DNA of 64,000 nt, from positions 1,900,529 through 1,964,528 of the forward strand of contig CM035352.1 of NCBI GenBank assembly GCA_020137815.1, in the 5' to 3' direction. This stretch comes from Hormiphora californensis. Taxonomy: Eukaryota > Ctenophora > Tentaculata > Cydippida > Pleurobrachiidae. How positions within the stretch are numbered: position 1 is the first letter of the stretch; the number at the start of each line of letters is the position of its first letter. Below the pieces are notes generated by a model. That model ran no database searches. It was not told the DNA's origin and saw nothing but the letters and a program-made list of their open reading frames with translations. The translations under genes and the position numbers were made by a program. Shown one piece after another: positions 16,601 through 27,700 of the stretch.

Positions 16601-18458
16601 ATTGTCATTAAAACATCACTGACCATTATATTGTCAAAATCCTGATCCTCGGCCTGATAATATCATCAGAATATTGTGAACTGAAGCAGAGTCGGCCTCG
16701 GGTCGTATGGTACCCAGTCACACTAGACAAATACAGCTATAATCCCGAGGTCAATTGCTGCAGTGATGATAAATGTCAAACTCCACCTCGCATATAATTG
16801 TATTTAGAACTATAATAAGCTATCAGACCCGCATTGCCAGACAGAGTTCACATGATGGGTTGGGTGGGTGGGCCCAGGGCCGCGGGTAACAGATATACAT
16901 AGGAACGATGAAGTCATGAAAGTGTTCTTGGTATTACCAGAAAACGATACCCCGATCGGACAAGCAGCAGCAGCCAGCTACTGCTCGTCCGATTACTGAG
17001 TAAGTTGTAATCGTAAAGACACAGAAGTAACAAAATTAAGTTATAAAAAGTCATAAAAAGTGGGGCCGGGGGTAAAAGTAAAACATCTGCGATGTGTTGA
17101 TAACAAGAGTTTTGCGCTATACTCACATGACCGTGACGTCGTGGGAGTCAGGTGTCAGGATGGTGATAAACTTGTTAACGAAATTATTGAAGCATATTCA
17201 CCAATTGGTGACGCAGTCACCCCTCCATTACCAGCCGCGTGAACATAAGAGGGGATGACATCACCAAATTCACCAATCACTATAATAATAATATCTTCCC
17301 TCTTATCTCCCAGATTTGTTTGGAGTGTAAATGTATGAAAGCGGAGACGACCCATCACTGCTCAATTTGTAAGAAATGTGTTCTCTATATGGATCACCAC
17401 TGTCCCTTTGTCATGGGATGTGTCGGACAACACAACTTCCACTACTTCTACTCCTTCATGGTGAGTAACGTGATGCCCATATATGGTGTTTTCTGTTACG
17501 TGATGCCCATATATGGTGTTTTCTGTCACGTGATGCCCATATATGGTGTTTTCTGTCACGTGATGCCCATATATGGTGTTTTCTGTCACGTGATACCCAT
17601 ATATCGTGTTAACTTTCACTATTTTCACTCCTTCATTGAGAATCTGCCATAGCGAGAAAAACATAATTGGGATCTAATTGATACACCAGATTGTGTCTGT
17701 GTGCTCTGTGCTGCCTGTATTTGTCTTGATACGCATGTTTACATGTGCAGACACTAACTGCAAATGTGTATACCGGATGTATACAATGTACTCACACTAT
17801 CTTTTTCAGATGTATTTCTATACAGGAATGTGCTATGCCGTCTACATGACCGTGGGGCCCTTCTTTGGTTGCCATGGTAGCCCATACAGAGAGATTACAT
17901 ACGACTGCGAGCAGGTTACTGATATTTGGGTGTATCCACTGCTTATCTGCCATTGTCCGCCTGTTTCCCGAATATTCATCACCTTCCCAGTCCCCTTTGT
18001 ACCAAATCGAACAACCCCATATCATTTCTTACCCCACACCCCACCGAATATAACTTCCCCTAATATCTCAACCCCACTATCATATACAGGTCAGTATCCT
18101 GAGTATTCTATACGTTGTACTGATGTTGAACATGTTCGGTGCTACCTTCATGAATGCCTTTAACACCCTCGCTCTCCTCTCTAATACCTCCACTATGAGC
18201 TGCTTGTTGGACGGTATTAATGCGGGATTTAAGGCAGCCATCATCAACTTCATTTCCTCAATCAGTCTGGATAATTTCTTCAACCGCCGATCTCGCCTTT
18301 ACATTCTGGTGGTTTCCAAGCGGCGCCATCCCCTTCTCTTTTTTGTGCCACCAGTAGTAACTACCCTGAAACTAGTTGTAAAGCACTGTCGGACGAAACA
18401 AAGGACAATTAATTTCAAGCTTCCTCGGATGCCAAAAACTGGAGGTTTAATAGCTTAG
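13602..18458 (+). CDS. DHHC-type protein S-acyltransferase (palmitoyltransferase)
   Basis: This is an integral membrane enzyme that transfers palmitate to cysteines of target proteins at the Golgi or ER. Exons are 13602-13762, 13884-14053, 14390-14496 (or -14465), 17314-17460, 17810-17914 and 18090-18458, about 352 residues. Hydrophobic helices occur at residues 4-25, near 55-75 and 90-105, then a DPG motif, then the cysteine-rich domain ICLECKCMKAETTHHCSIC with the catalytic DHHC (DHHCPF). Two further hydrophobic segments and a basic tail follow. The third exon's donor is uncertain. The strong GTATG at 14466 leaves the frame unmatched, while a weaker GTAGTG at 14497 restores it; a missed microexon is also possible. 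The intron before the DHHC exon is 2.8 kb and contains an antisense GPCR gene. An ATG 14 codons into the upstream open frame is taken as the start. Confidence 0.85.
14680..16569 (-). CDS. Divergent class A (rhodopsin-like) GPCR nested in the palmitoyltransferase intron
   Basis: Two exons (16569-16458 and 15515-14680) join in phase 1, splitting a Gly codon inside helix 1, to give 315 residues. The N-terminus is short and acidic (MDPSSELGESWDQPGG). Helix 1 runs SMAFGIIMMIA plus GFLGILLN, so the GN-type motif is completed only after splicing. Six further hydrophobic helices follow. Helix 7 contains ANPVLIMW, a variant of NPxxY, with a CCFE tail that could be palmitoylated. No DRY motif is visible after helix 3. 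A pyrimidine-rich acceptor lies just upstream of the chosen ATG, so a 5-prime UTR exon is likely. The intron contains a 0.8 kb foldback element. The ligand is unknown; divergent opsin-like or orphan receptor families are possible. Confidence 0.8.
15643..16436. mobile_element. Foldback element with about 285-bp inverted arms in the GPCR intron
   Basis: The left arm (15643-15930) and right arm (16152-16436) are near-perfect reverse complements. They start TAGTAGAGTCGATAAC and end GTTATCGACTCTACTA. The 220-bp centre contains a CT tract and a CGCACGTGCGG hairpin. The sequence TAAATCGGG occurs just outside both ends, suggesting a target duplication. There is no ORF. The insertion is entirely intronic to the nested GPCR, which itself lies in an intron. 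Confidence 0.9.
17466..17607 (+). repeat. 30-bp minisatellite after the DHHC exon donor
   Basis: There are about 4.7 copies of a 30-bp unit containing GTGATGCCCATATATGGTG, beginning 6 bp after the donor at 17461. The first copies differ by one C/T change. The last copy is mutated (ATACCC, ATCGTG). Confidence 0.9.
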
Positions 18459-18984
18459 AACTCACCCCATATCTATAGTTTTAGTCTCTCTCTTTATCTG
18501 TCTGAGCCTTGTTTGGGATTTGTACATGTCATACACCACTTAAAGCGATTCGTGTGAATATATTAAGACGAACTGTTTGTTGTTATGTACATAAATATCT
18601 TTTTGAGTTTCAAAGTATACATAAACAAAATCGTTGTGTGTACCTCGAGAAGGGTGTGTAACTTGCTGAGTGCTTTGCGTATGCCGCGGAGACACCGCAA
18701 GACTGTTTTGTGCGCGAAATACGCGCATCCAAGCGCGCGTCACTCAGGGCGGCTTGAAATTTCTCTGAAAGTTGCACCTGAAGTGGCCACGTCCCGCGGT
18801 TGTGACAGGTGTCACAGCAATTATTTAAGGGCCGCCAGTTCATTCAGTAACCTCTGGGAACATGTTACAAACCAAATTATTTTGTAGCCTTGTTCGCCCT
18901 ATTCTATAGTATAGTGTGAGCGTTGGCACGAAGATTTTGAAAATACGCTGCAGTGCGCTTCGATGCTTGGTCCAGTACGATAAA
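18459..18984. other. Intergenic region after the palmitoyltransferase gene
   Basis: No gene was seen. Sequence near 18640-18740 is relatively rich in CpG and contains several GCGCGC words, resembling the bodies of the nearby small inverted-repeat elements, but no clear terminal repeats were found. Confidence 0.4.
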
Positions 18985-19137
18985 AAAGTCGGATTTTTTG
19001 AAACTGTCACCCCCCTTTTCGTGCGCGGAATGTTTTTGCGCGTCACATCACATGTTAACGTGTGGTGTGTGCGTCAAAATTGATAAATTTCACATGCGCG
19101 GTCATTTTGGGGTGACAGTTTCAAAAAATCCGACTTT
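18985..19137 (+). mobile_element. 153-bp TA-type MITE, copy A
   Basis: The terminal inverted repeat is AAAGTCGGATTTTTTGAA, followed by (A/T)CTGTCACCCC on the left and its complement on the right. The interior has GTGCGCGGAA, CACATGTTAACGTGTG and CACATGCGCGG. It is almost identical to the copy at 39027-39179 and the same length. The ends abut TA, as expected for Tc1/mariner-derived MITEs. Confidence 0.92.
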
Positions 19138-19404
19138 ATGAGGCCCCTCGGAAATGTTCAAGTCATGCACAATCAAGTCACGCCCACCAATCACAGCTCA
19201 GAACGCGCGGAGTGCTTCGCAATGCGCGTGCGGTCGTTTGCGCTTTTAAAATTGTTTCGAAAATTCGGAGATTTTTCCTCGGTGTGTCGAAAAAGTTAAA
19301 AAGTTTTTCAAAAGTGTTAACTGTTAAGTGAGAAAATGTCAATCCTTCGTACTTCGAAGAGGCCTCTTAGAATACGGGGTAGTTCACGTTTAACTCCTTG
19401 ATTC

Positions 19405-19681
19405 TAAAGTCGGATTTTTTGAAATTGTCACCGCCCTGGGTGGCGCGCGATGTTTTATTTATATTTGCACGTCGGAAACTTGTTTTCGCGGTTTTTTGGC
19501 TCTCACGCCTTTGTTTCTTGGTCGATTTCCTCGATCAAAAGTTTTACGGACTCACAAAATTATGCTCTTTCTGGTGGTATGCGATTTTATGCTGTAAGGT
19601 GAGAGGAAGAGGGGGCTGTCACACACAAATACGACGCCGCGCTTGAAAAGGGGGGTGACAACTTCAAAAAATCCGACTTTA
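19405..19681 (+). mobile_element. 277-bp TA-type MITE, related subfamily
   Basis: This element has the same terminal words (TAAAGTCGGATTTTTTGAA and complement) as the 153-bp copies but a different, longer interior. TA is present at both outer edges. Confidence 0.88.
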
Positions 19682-19703
19682 TCGTTTTTCTGTCCGTGCG
19701 GGT

Positions 19704-19985
19704 TAAAGTCCGATTTTTAATAATGTGAACGGGGGGCGCGCACTTAATTCCACTTAATTCCATTTGCACGTGCCGCGTGCTAAATTCTGTTCTTGAAAAT
19801 CTTAAGACTTGATCTCAAAAGTATCGGAAAGATAATTTTAAGACCTTTTCAATGCAACCAAGATCAGGTCTTTATCTTATCAGGAGCCAGAGATATGATC
19901 GAAACAATCAAAAAAAAACTTTCCCACGGTGCGTGGGAAAGTTTTTTGCGCGCCCCCGGTTAGCATTATTAAAAATCGGACTTTA
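19704..19985 (+). mobile_element. 282-bp TA-type MITE with AAAGTCCGATTTTTAATAAT ends
   Basis: The inverted ends extend through TAATAATG and a GGGGGGCGCGC block to its complement. A strong internal hairpin (AACTTTCCCACG facing CGTGGGAAAGTT) sits at 19916-19947. TA lies at both borders. The element ends 145 bp upstream of the RdRP start codon, so it is in the promoter or 5-prime UTR region. Confidence 0.88.
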
Positions 19986-20129
19986 TCGCGGCTTGCCACA
20001 TTTGACATTCCTCTCTGCGTGACGTGGTATTTGGAGTTTGCTGCTTTTCAACTTCATAAAATCCCCTGAATGTATTTTAGTATGGCTTCATGGCATTAAC
20101 ATTACTAAAGTTTGAACTCCAGACTGCCA

Positions 20130-23100
20130 ATGGCGAATAAGGCTAGTTTTGTATTGAAACACACGCGAGACTGTGATGGAGATACAGAAACAGCCAAGGA
20201 CTTGATACACGATCTCCTGGATGAGATAGATGCTGAACTTGTTCAGGAGCCCGAATATAATGCTGACTATGCCAGCTTTGAGTTTGAATGTCAATCTGAC
20301 AGTCCCTTTGAGTACTATCAAACTGTAGAAAAGTGGTGCGAGGAGAGGGAGTATCGGGGTTGGTGTAATATCAGGAAAAATACAAACATGACCCTACCGT
20401 ACTACTCACATGTGCTCACTGATTTATCCGAGCTGTCAATTGGAAATTTTCCTGATGTATCCCGATATATCAAACACGTAGAGCTGAAGCCCAGTAACTG
20501 TAAACGGATGCTCATCTCCTTCGAAAATGATGTCCAGAGGGTGACATGTTTCATCCTTACCACGGAGGAGTGGTATAAGTTGGAGTTTGAATTCCGGTCT
20601 GTGGAGGGTTTTGTAGTGGGGGATTTGTTTTCTGACGAGTTCACCGTCTACCTACCAATCAGAAATCCCCCTAAAATCTGGTGTGCCTCGGTCAACAAAA
20701 TAAAGATCCAGGAGAGATGGTTACGGGAGAACAGGCAGGAAAAGGTTGGGGCGATGACCGATGAAGAGTTTCAGGATGAGATGATTAGGACGGTGTATTT
20801 TGATCGGACTAACAGGGTCGCATCATGTAACCCAGAGAAACTTGGTTACTGCTCCGTGTTTCAGTTTTGTATCCAAAGTATCGAAAACTCAGAACTTAAG
20901 ATTGAGATGCACAAACAAGTGATTGCAGGGTTTCTAAAACACGGATACACCGTGTATTTCTCGGCTATAGATCCAAATGGTGAGATTGTGTACCGACAGA
21001 ATTCTGTCGATAAATTACTCCGAGCGATCCCCCCGCATATCGAGAGTTCCCGTAGTTTGTTTGCAGTGCGGTACTCCATCATGATACTATTGTCGGCTGG
21101 TACTCGACTAACAGACCACCTCACGCTGGGTCAACCTGTTTTTAACGCCGTTAAATCACTGATCGGCTCCCTCCGATCCGAAGAGGACATCGTACCACTA
21201 ACAAAAACATTCGCTCTCCTGTGTATGGACTTGGACAAGCGCAGGTTCCTGAATATCTCTGAAAAACTAAAGGACATGTTTGAGGTCCAGAAGGAAGCGT
21301 ACTATGAGAAGGACATTGTATTACAAAAACAGCGGAATTTCAGACTAGTCCGGAGGGTGACAATTACACCGACCAGGGTTCTTTTTCAACCTCCCGAGTT
21401 AAACGCAACGAACCGAGTCCTGAGGGAGTACGGGGAGGACAACTTTATCAGGGTCAATCTGAGAGATGAGGATATGGGACCATTGAATATTGGCGTTGAG
21501 GATCAGATTACGGAGGAAAATCCGGTACGTATTGCTGGGGGGGGGGGATACGGTTAGTGTTTTGGGGTAAGTTTTATGGAAAATGTGAGTTACAGTTTTG
21601 GTTAATTAGGGGGAGGGTATAAATTGGACAACCAGAATACACGCAGTAGTCGTTTTATGTTATATTTCACACATACATACACTCAGTTTGGAGAACTAGT
21701 GGTACGACAAAACACGGTATGAGTAACTGTCAATCGATTATTGGTTGTGTGTCGGTGCTGCTGTGTCATACATTGAAATGGGAGTTGTATGTAATAGTTC
21801 GTTTTGATTTTGGGCAACAAACACCCCGGTGTCCCAGGAGTTTATTTTGGCCGGGAATGGCCGTTTGCCTGTGGCCGATTTGGCCGATTTTTTGATTTTT
21901 GATTTTTGACCAATTAGGTTCAATTATGGCCAATTAGGGTACTTTCTTGACCCCTGAGCACTTTAATAAGTAGCTCACGTGATTCAGCGTGCAAAAATAG
22001 GTGGGTTTAGTGCCCAAGTTTGATTTGTTGATGAAATTTCAATTTTCGGTCTTTTTGACCGAAATATTCCTGTTATTCCCCCCCTATTCCCCCTTTTTAC
22101 AGGTAGATTTTGGCCGAAAAGCCGAAATATTCCTCCTCTGAGAGGAAGACTGAAAAAAGTGGGAAACAATTTGATAATAAAATGAAAATGACGTAAACCG
22201 ACATATTTCGATACGCTGAATCACGTGAGCTACTTATCAAAGTGCTCAGAGGTCAAGAAAGTGCCCTAATTGGCCATAATTGAACATAATTGGTCAAAAA
22301 TTGAAATTTCATGAAAAATATCAAACAATCAAGCTTGACCACAAACCCCACTAATTTTGGTACGCTGAATCACGTGAGCTACTTTTTAAAATCCTCTTAT
22401 GCCAATTAAGGGAGCTAATTGGCATAATTGGATGTTAATTGGTGATTCTGAAGGATGTATCATAGCCATGTCATTACCCACTATCCCCACTAATTTTGGT
22501 ACGCTGAATCTCGTGAGCTACTTTTTGAAGTCCTCAGATGTGAAAAAAGGGCCGAAAATCGGCCATAAGACAATTTGGCCGACGGGAATGGTATTCCCGT
22601 ATTCCTCTATTTGGGACACCGGGACAAACACTACATGTTCTCATTGACATCCTACCCAACTAGACCTCTAAATTTCTCTCTCTCTCTCTCAGATAGTAAG
22701 ACGAGTATCAGAGTTCTTTCACGGTGGCATCCTGATTGGTGATCAGAGCAGGTGCTATCAGTTCCTTGGATGCTCGAACTCTCAACTCCGGTCTGCTGGT
22801 GCTTGGTTTGTCTACGAAGATGAACAAATAACGGGTGAGTTGTTACATTGCACGTCACGCACCCAGGGGCTCTTGGTTTGTCTACGAAGATGAACAAATA
22901 ACGGGTGAGTTGTTACATTGCACGTCACGCACCCAGGGGCTCTTGGGCCCCGGAAAAATAAATAGGTGGGCACAGTCACTAGGAGACGGTGAACTGAATG
23001 TGAACAGGGGGAATAGTTGTTACAATCCACTGTGCCCCAATCCTAAACAACTCACGGCCACGAAGCATCTGAGTTTTGGTATGTCTAAGGTAAGGAGATG

Positions 23101-24631
23101 TAAATTTCATGATCCCCCTTGATTGGGTTATGGTATGAAATGGTCGGTAAGGAGTGTGAACTGGTTGGTAAGGAGTGTGAACTGGTCGGTAAGGAGTGTG
23201 AACTGGTTGGTAAGGAGTGTGAACTGGTCGGTAAGGAGTGTGAACTGGTCGGTAGGAGTGTGAACTGGTCGGTAAGGAGTGTGAACTGGTCGGTAAGGAG
23301 AGTGAACTGGTTGGTAAGGAGTGTGAACTGGTCGGTAAGGAGTGTGAACTGGTCGGTAGGAGTGTGAACTGGTCGGTAAGGAGTGTGAACTGGTCGGTAA
23401 GGAGTGTGAACTGGTCGGTAAAGAGTGTGAACTGGTCGGTAAAGAGTGTGAACTGGTTGGTAAGGAGTGTGAACTGGTCGGTAAGGAGTGTGAACTGGTT
23501 GGTAAGGAGTGTTAACTGGTCGGTAAAGAGTGTGAACTGGTCGGTAAGGAGTGTGAACTGGTTGGTAAGGAGTGTGAACTGGTTGGTAAGGAGTGTGAAC
23601 TGGTCGGTAAGGGATGTGAACTAGCAACCATATTTGTATTCTCTTACTTACCACCATTAAATGGCCTATCCGTTCCGTAAATCTTAACCTCCGCAATATT
23701 CATATAAAGAGGTTTATCATCATCTACCATTTCGGAATCTTCCAACTTAACATAGGATGCTAACTGCGAAGTGTCACAAGGCAGAGTGTAGGTTTGAGAA
23801 GTTACGTCCCATCCATTCGTTAAATTGACCTCTGTTATCTTGCCACAGTCAGCAATCAGTGTCGTACCATCAGCATCATACAAATACAAATGGGTACCAA
23901 GTAAGCGCTTGATTATTACAGCATGACCATTAAGCCTGAAAATGATTGGAATTTTTAAGAATTCTCTGCGACTTTGTTTATGATCGCTCCCAGTTCCTAC
24001 CTGTTAATTATGGCAACTTGTGACACAAAAGCAGGTTCTTCTAATTGAAGTTTCAACCATTGTAGTGGTTCTGGTTCTATAACTGAATTTGTGTGGTAGA
24101 ACGTATTGGGGTCACCGTCGATAACATCCTCAGGCGGGCGATGTTGGTTAGCATGAACAGTCTTTGCTGTTGCACTGGAAATTGGCAGGAGTTGACCATC
24201 CGGAGTTGAAGAAGCTGTGTCCAATGATTCTAGAAATAGCAGAAGTGCTACTAGCTTCGTTATCATTTCTAAAGCAAAGAGAGGGTGTGAAAGGGAACTG
24301 AGCCGAGGGTAAGGCCTCCCAGGCAGCATATGGATCAATGAGTTCCTAATTAGTTGGTAATCACGACCAATCACAAATCTATGGCATGGCCCAGAGATAA
24401 AGTCATTCACGTGTGAATAAAACCCCCCAACGGTGGCAAAGCCTCTATGCTAAACCGCCAGCTCCAACGGGCTGGCAATATACCAACCGCTCAGAAGAAG
24501 CAGAAGAAGTCTTTCCCTCTAAGGTGTGCCGTGTGCTAAAGCTAATGGTCTTGTCTTTTAACTAAAGCAGACAGAACTGATCTTTTTCCTCCCTCCCCCT
24601 CTCTCTCTCTTTATCTTTCTCTCTTTCTCTT

Positions 24632-24720
<89 letters not shown>

Positions 24721-27700
24721 CGCCCTTGCTTTTCCATCTACTCTGAAAGAAGAAGTCTTTACCCTTTACATCCAACAGGTGTGCCGTGTGCCAAAGCTAG
24801 TGGTCTTGTCTTCTAACTATAGCAGACAGAGCTGATCTTTTACCTTTCCTCTCTTTCATCTCCCCTCTCTCTTTCTTTCTCACGGTACATTCCATAGTTG
24901 ACGCTATTCGGAAGTGGATAGGAGATTTCTCGAAGGAGAGGAGTAAGGCAAAGTTTCTGACTCGGCTTGGCCAGGCCTTCACTACCACGGAATCACTAAT
25001 GATTGATAACGCTGCTGAGGGTCTCATTGATGATATTGAGACGCCAGATGGGAGATATGTGTTCAGTGATGGAATCGGAAAAATATCCCTGTCAGTTGCG
25101 AGAGAGGTAATAAGTTATTGCCATAGCAATGCAACTGGAATTGTAACTTGTTGTCATAGCATCTGGTATTATTGTTGTCACAGCGACCGGGGTTGTATTA
25201 GTTACACATACCACTATCCCTAGATTAAAGAAAAACAAGAGACACTGGAACACCTTCCCTCTGCATTTCAAATCCGGTATGGAGGGTGCAAGGGAATGGT
25301 AGCACTTGACCCCACACTGGGAGACACAAAGAAAATTATACAGGTGAGGTAATATAGTAATCCTAGAATCAGCTTGTTACCATGGTAATGTCGCTAACAC
25401 CGGTACTGTTTCAGATTAGACCCAGCATGAACAAGTTTAAAAGTAACCATAAGGATATCGAGTACATCAAATCCAGCAAACCTAGTCAACTATACATGAA
25501 CCGACAGGTAATATCCTCAGCCAAATAAGGATATATTTACTGAACTGACTTGATATGATGTGATATAATTAAGATTGGGGAGATAGGGGGTGTTTACTGT
25601 GTATTACCTAAAAGAGCTATAAATCTCTCAACTATCACAACTATAATACCACCCAGGTTATTTGGCTGTTGACCGGTTACGGAGTACCCCGGCAAGAGTT
25701 CATCAACCTCCAAAATGACACCCTGATCAGCTTGGCTCGGTCCCTGGTATCACCCGATCAGGCTTCCACCAACCTCATGAACTACCAGGGAACAACATGT
25801 TCGAGGAGATACTCAATAGTAATATAGATCTGACTCAAGAACCCTTCCACAGATCTCAGTTGTTATCTTTGTACAGATTCCACGTCAAGGAGGTGACTTT
25901 TAATTGCCTAATTAATTAGTAAGCTTAATCAGTTAGCCTACCTAGAAATTATAGTAATCATACCTTATATTAGGGCAAATTTAGGGCAAATATTATAATG
26001 TATGACTAAGTTGCTGATTATGATAAGACACCAAATGATTCCCCCCAGGTGCTGACACGGACTCGTATAGTGAATGGCAGCGGAGGGTGGGAGGCAAATG
26101 TTTGGGGTGATGGATGAAACAGGCACATTGGAGTACGGAGAGGTGTTTGTGCAGTATTCCGACAAGATAGCATCACCCGGGGTAAGTTTTAGGGGTTAAT
26201 ATATGGAGAGACACGTGCGGGGCTCGCGAAAGGCAGTCTAGCTTGGCAACACATAGCATAAATCTGAGAGAGAGAGAGTGTGTGTTTGAGGGATCACGTG
26301 TCACACCTTCCCAGTTCAGCTGCAGCCATTAGCTAACACGATCTAAGCTTAAAGAAATTCCGCCTATTTTTCTAATGGCTGATCCCGGCATCATGATCTA
26401 GCACATGTAACAAACATAAAGATCTGACAGAATTTCATTCTGAGTCCACCAAGCAGAAATCTAACGCTGTCGATTTTTGCTTCCCGCCCAGTTAACCACT
26501 TATGAGCACGGGCTGTTAGTCTGACATGTATCTATTAGTAGATAAAGGGAGCAAGATGGAGAGAGAGTGAGATGAAGACAGAGTGAGATGGAGGCAGAGT
26601 GAGATGGAGAGAGAGAGAGTGAGATGGAGACAGAGTGAGATGGAGAGAGAGTGAGATGGAGTGAGAGCAAGATGGAGACAGAGTGAGATGGAGACAGAGT
26701 GAGATGGAGACAGAGTGAGAGATGTGAAAAATAGGGACAAATCCTTGGATTTGCGGTACGATTGCCCCAGTACTACTAGCATATTAGCTCACACTTCCCT
26801 GTGTAGGTGAACAAGAAGATACTGACTGGAAAGTTGTTCATAACAAAGAATCCCTGTGTTCACCCGGGAGACTTGAGGAACTTTACCGCTGTTGACAATC
26901 CTGCACTTCACCACATGTGTGATGTAGTTGTCTTCCCTCAGAAGGGTGAACGGCCCCATCCCAACGAACTGTCAGGTTAGTGGTCTGTCAGCTGTCACCA
27001 TGGTAACAATGTAAGCTGTCACCATAATAACTCTGTAAGCTGTTACCATGGTAACACAGCTAGCAATTATTATGAATATGGCACTAACAATTCGTCTAAT
27101 TGAGAATTACTCCTCCGATCCAATGACAGGTTCAGATCTTGATGGTGACGAGTACTTTGTATGCTGGTTGGAACAACTCCGGCCCTCGGATGGACAACAA
27201 ACCGGCAGGAATGTACGATAGTGCAGAAACGAAGAAGGAAGCCTCACCCGTCACACCCGTCCAGATTATAGATCACGTGATCAAACACATGACAAAACCT
27301 AACAACCTGGGTAGGTCACTGTAAGATGCTGTTTTTATGCAGACTAGTAACTGAGTAGACAAACTGAAAAGCAGTGGTTTCAAACCAACCAACAAAAGGG
27401 AATCAACACATAACAAGCTCAGATAATTTCCTCTTTTCGCAGTTCTCACAGATTCTCGTACAATGTACATTATGCATTTGCAAATTGTCGAAAGACTGAA
27501 AATTTATAAAAATTACTATCATTTTCTAAACAGAATGGCTTGTTGGTAAAAACTGAAAAACGGATTATTGTTAATTTAAATGTTTTTCCCAGTTCCTGAT
27601 CAATCATTTTCATTCATTATTGATGGGTGAGGGACTTTCTCGGTCGAAAATCCTATTCCGTTCAGCTCGAAAACTTCTTCTAAGTATGGGCAATAAGATG

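Noticed and set aside
22946-23090. Possible extra RdRP exon after the 70-bp duplication
   Set aside because: Exon 2 (ending 22834, phase 1) joins in frame directly to 24898, and the product matches the RdRP family; the intervening frame has no family similarity.
23085-23696. 203-residue antisense frame of PVHTPYQ repeats
   Set aside because: It is produced by the 21-bp minisatellite, whose unit length is divisible by three; no start context or splice signals fit.
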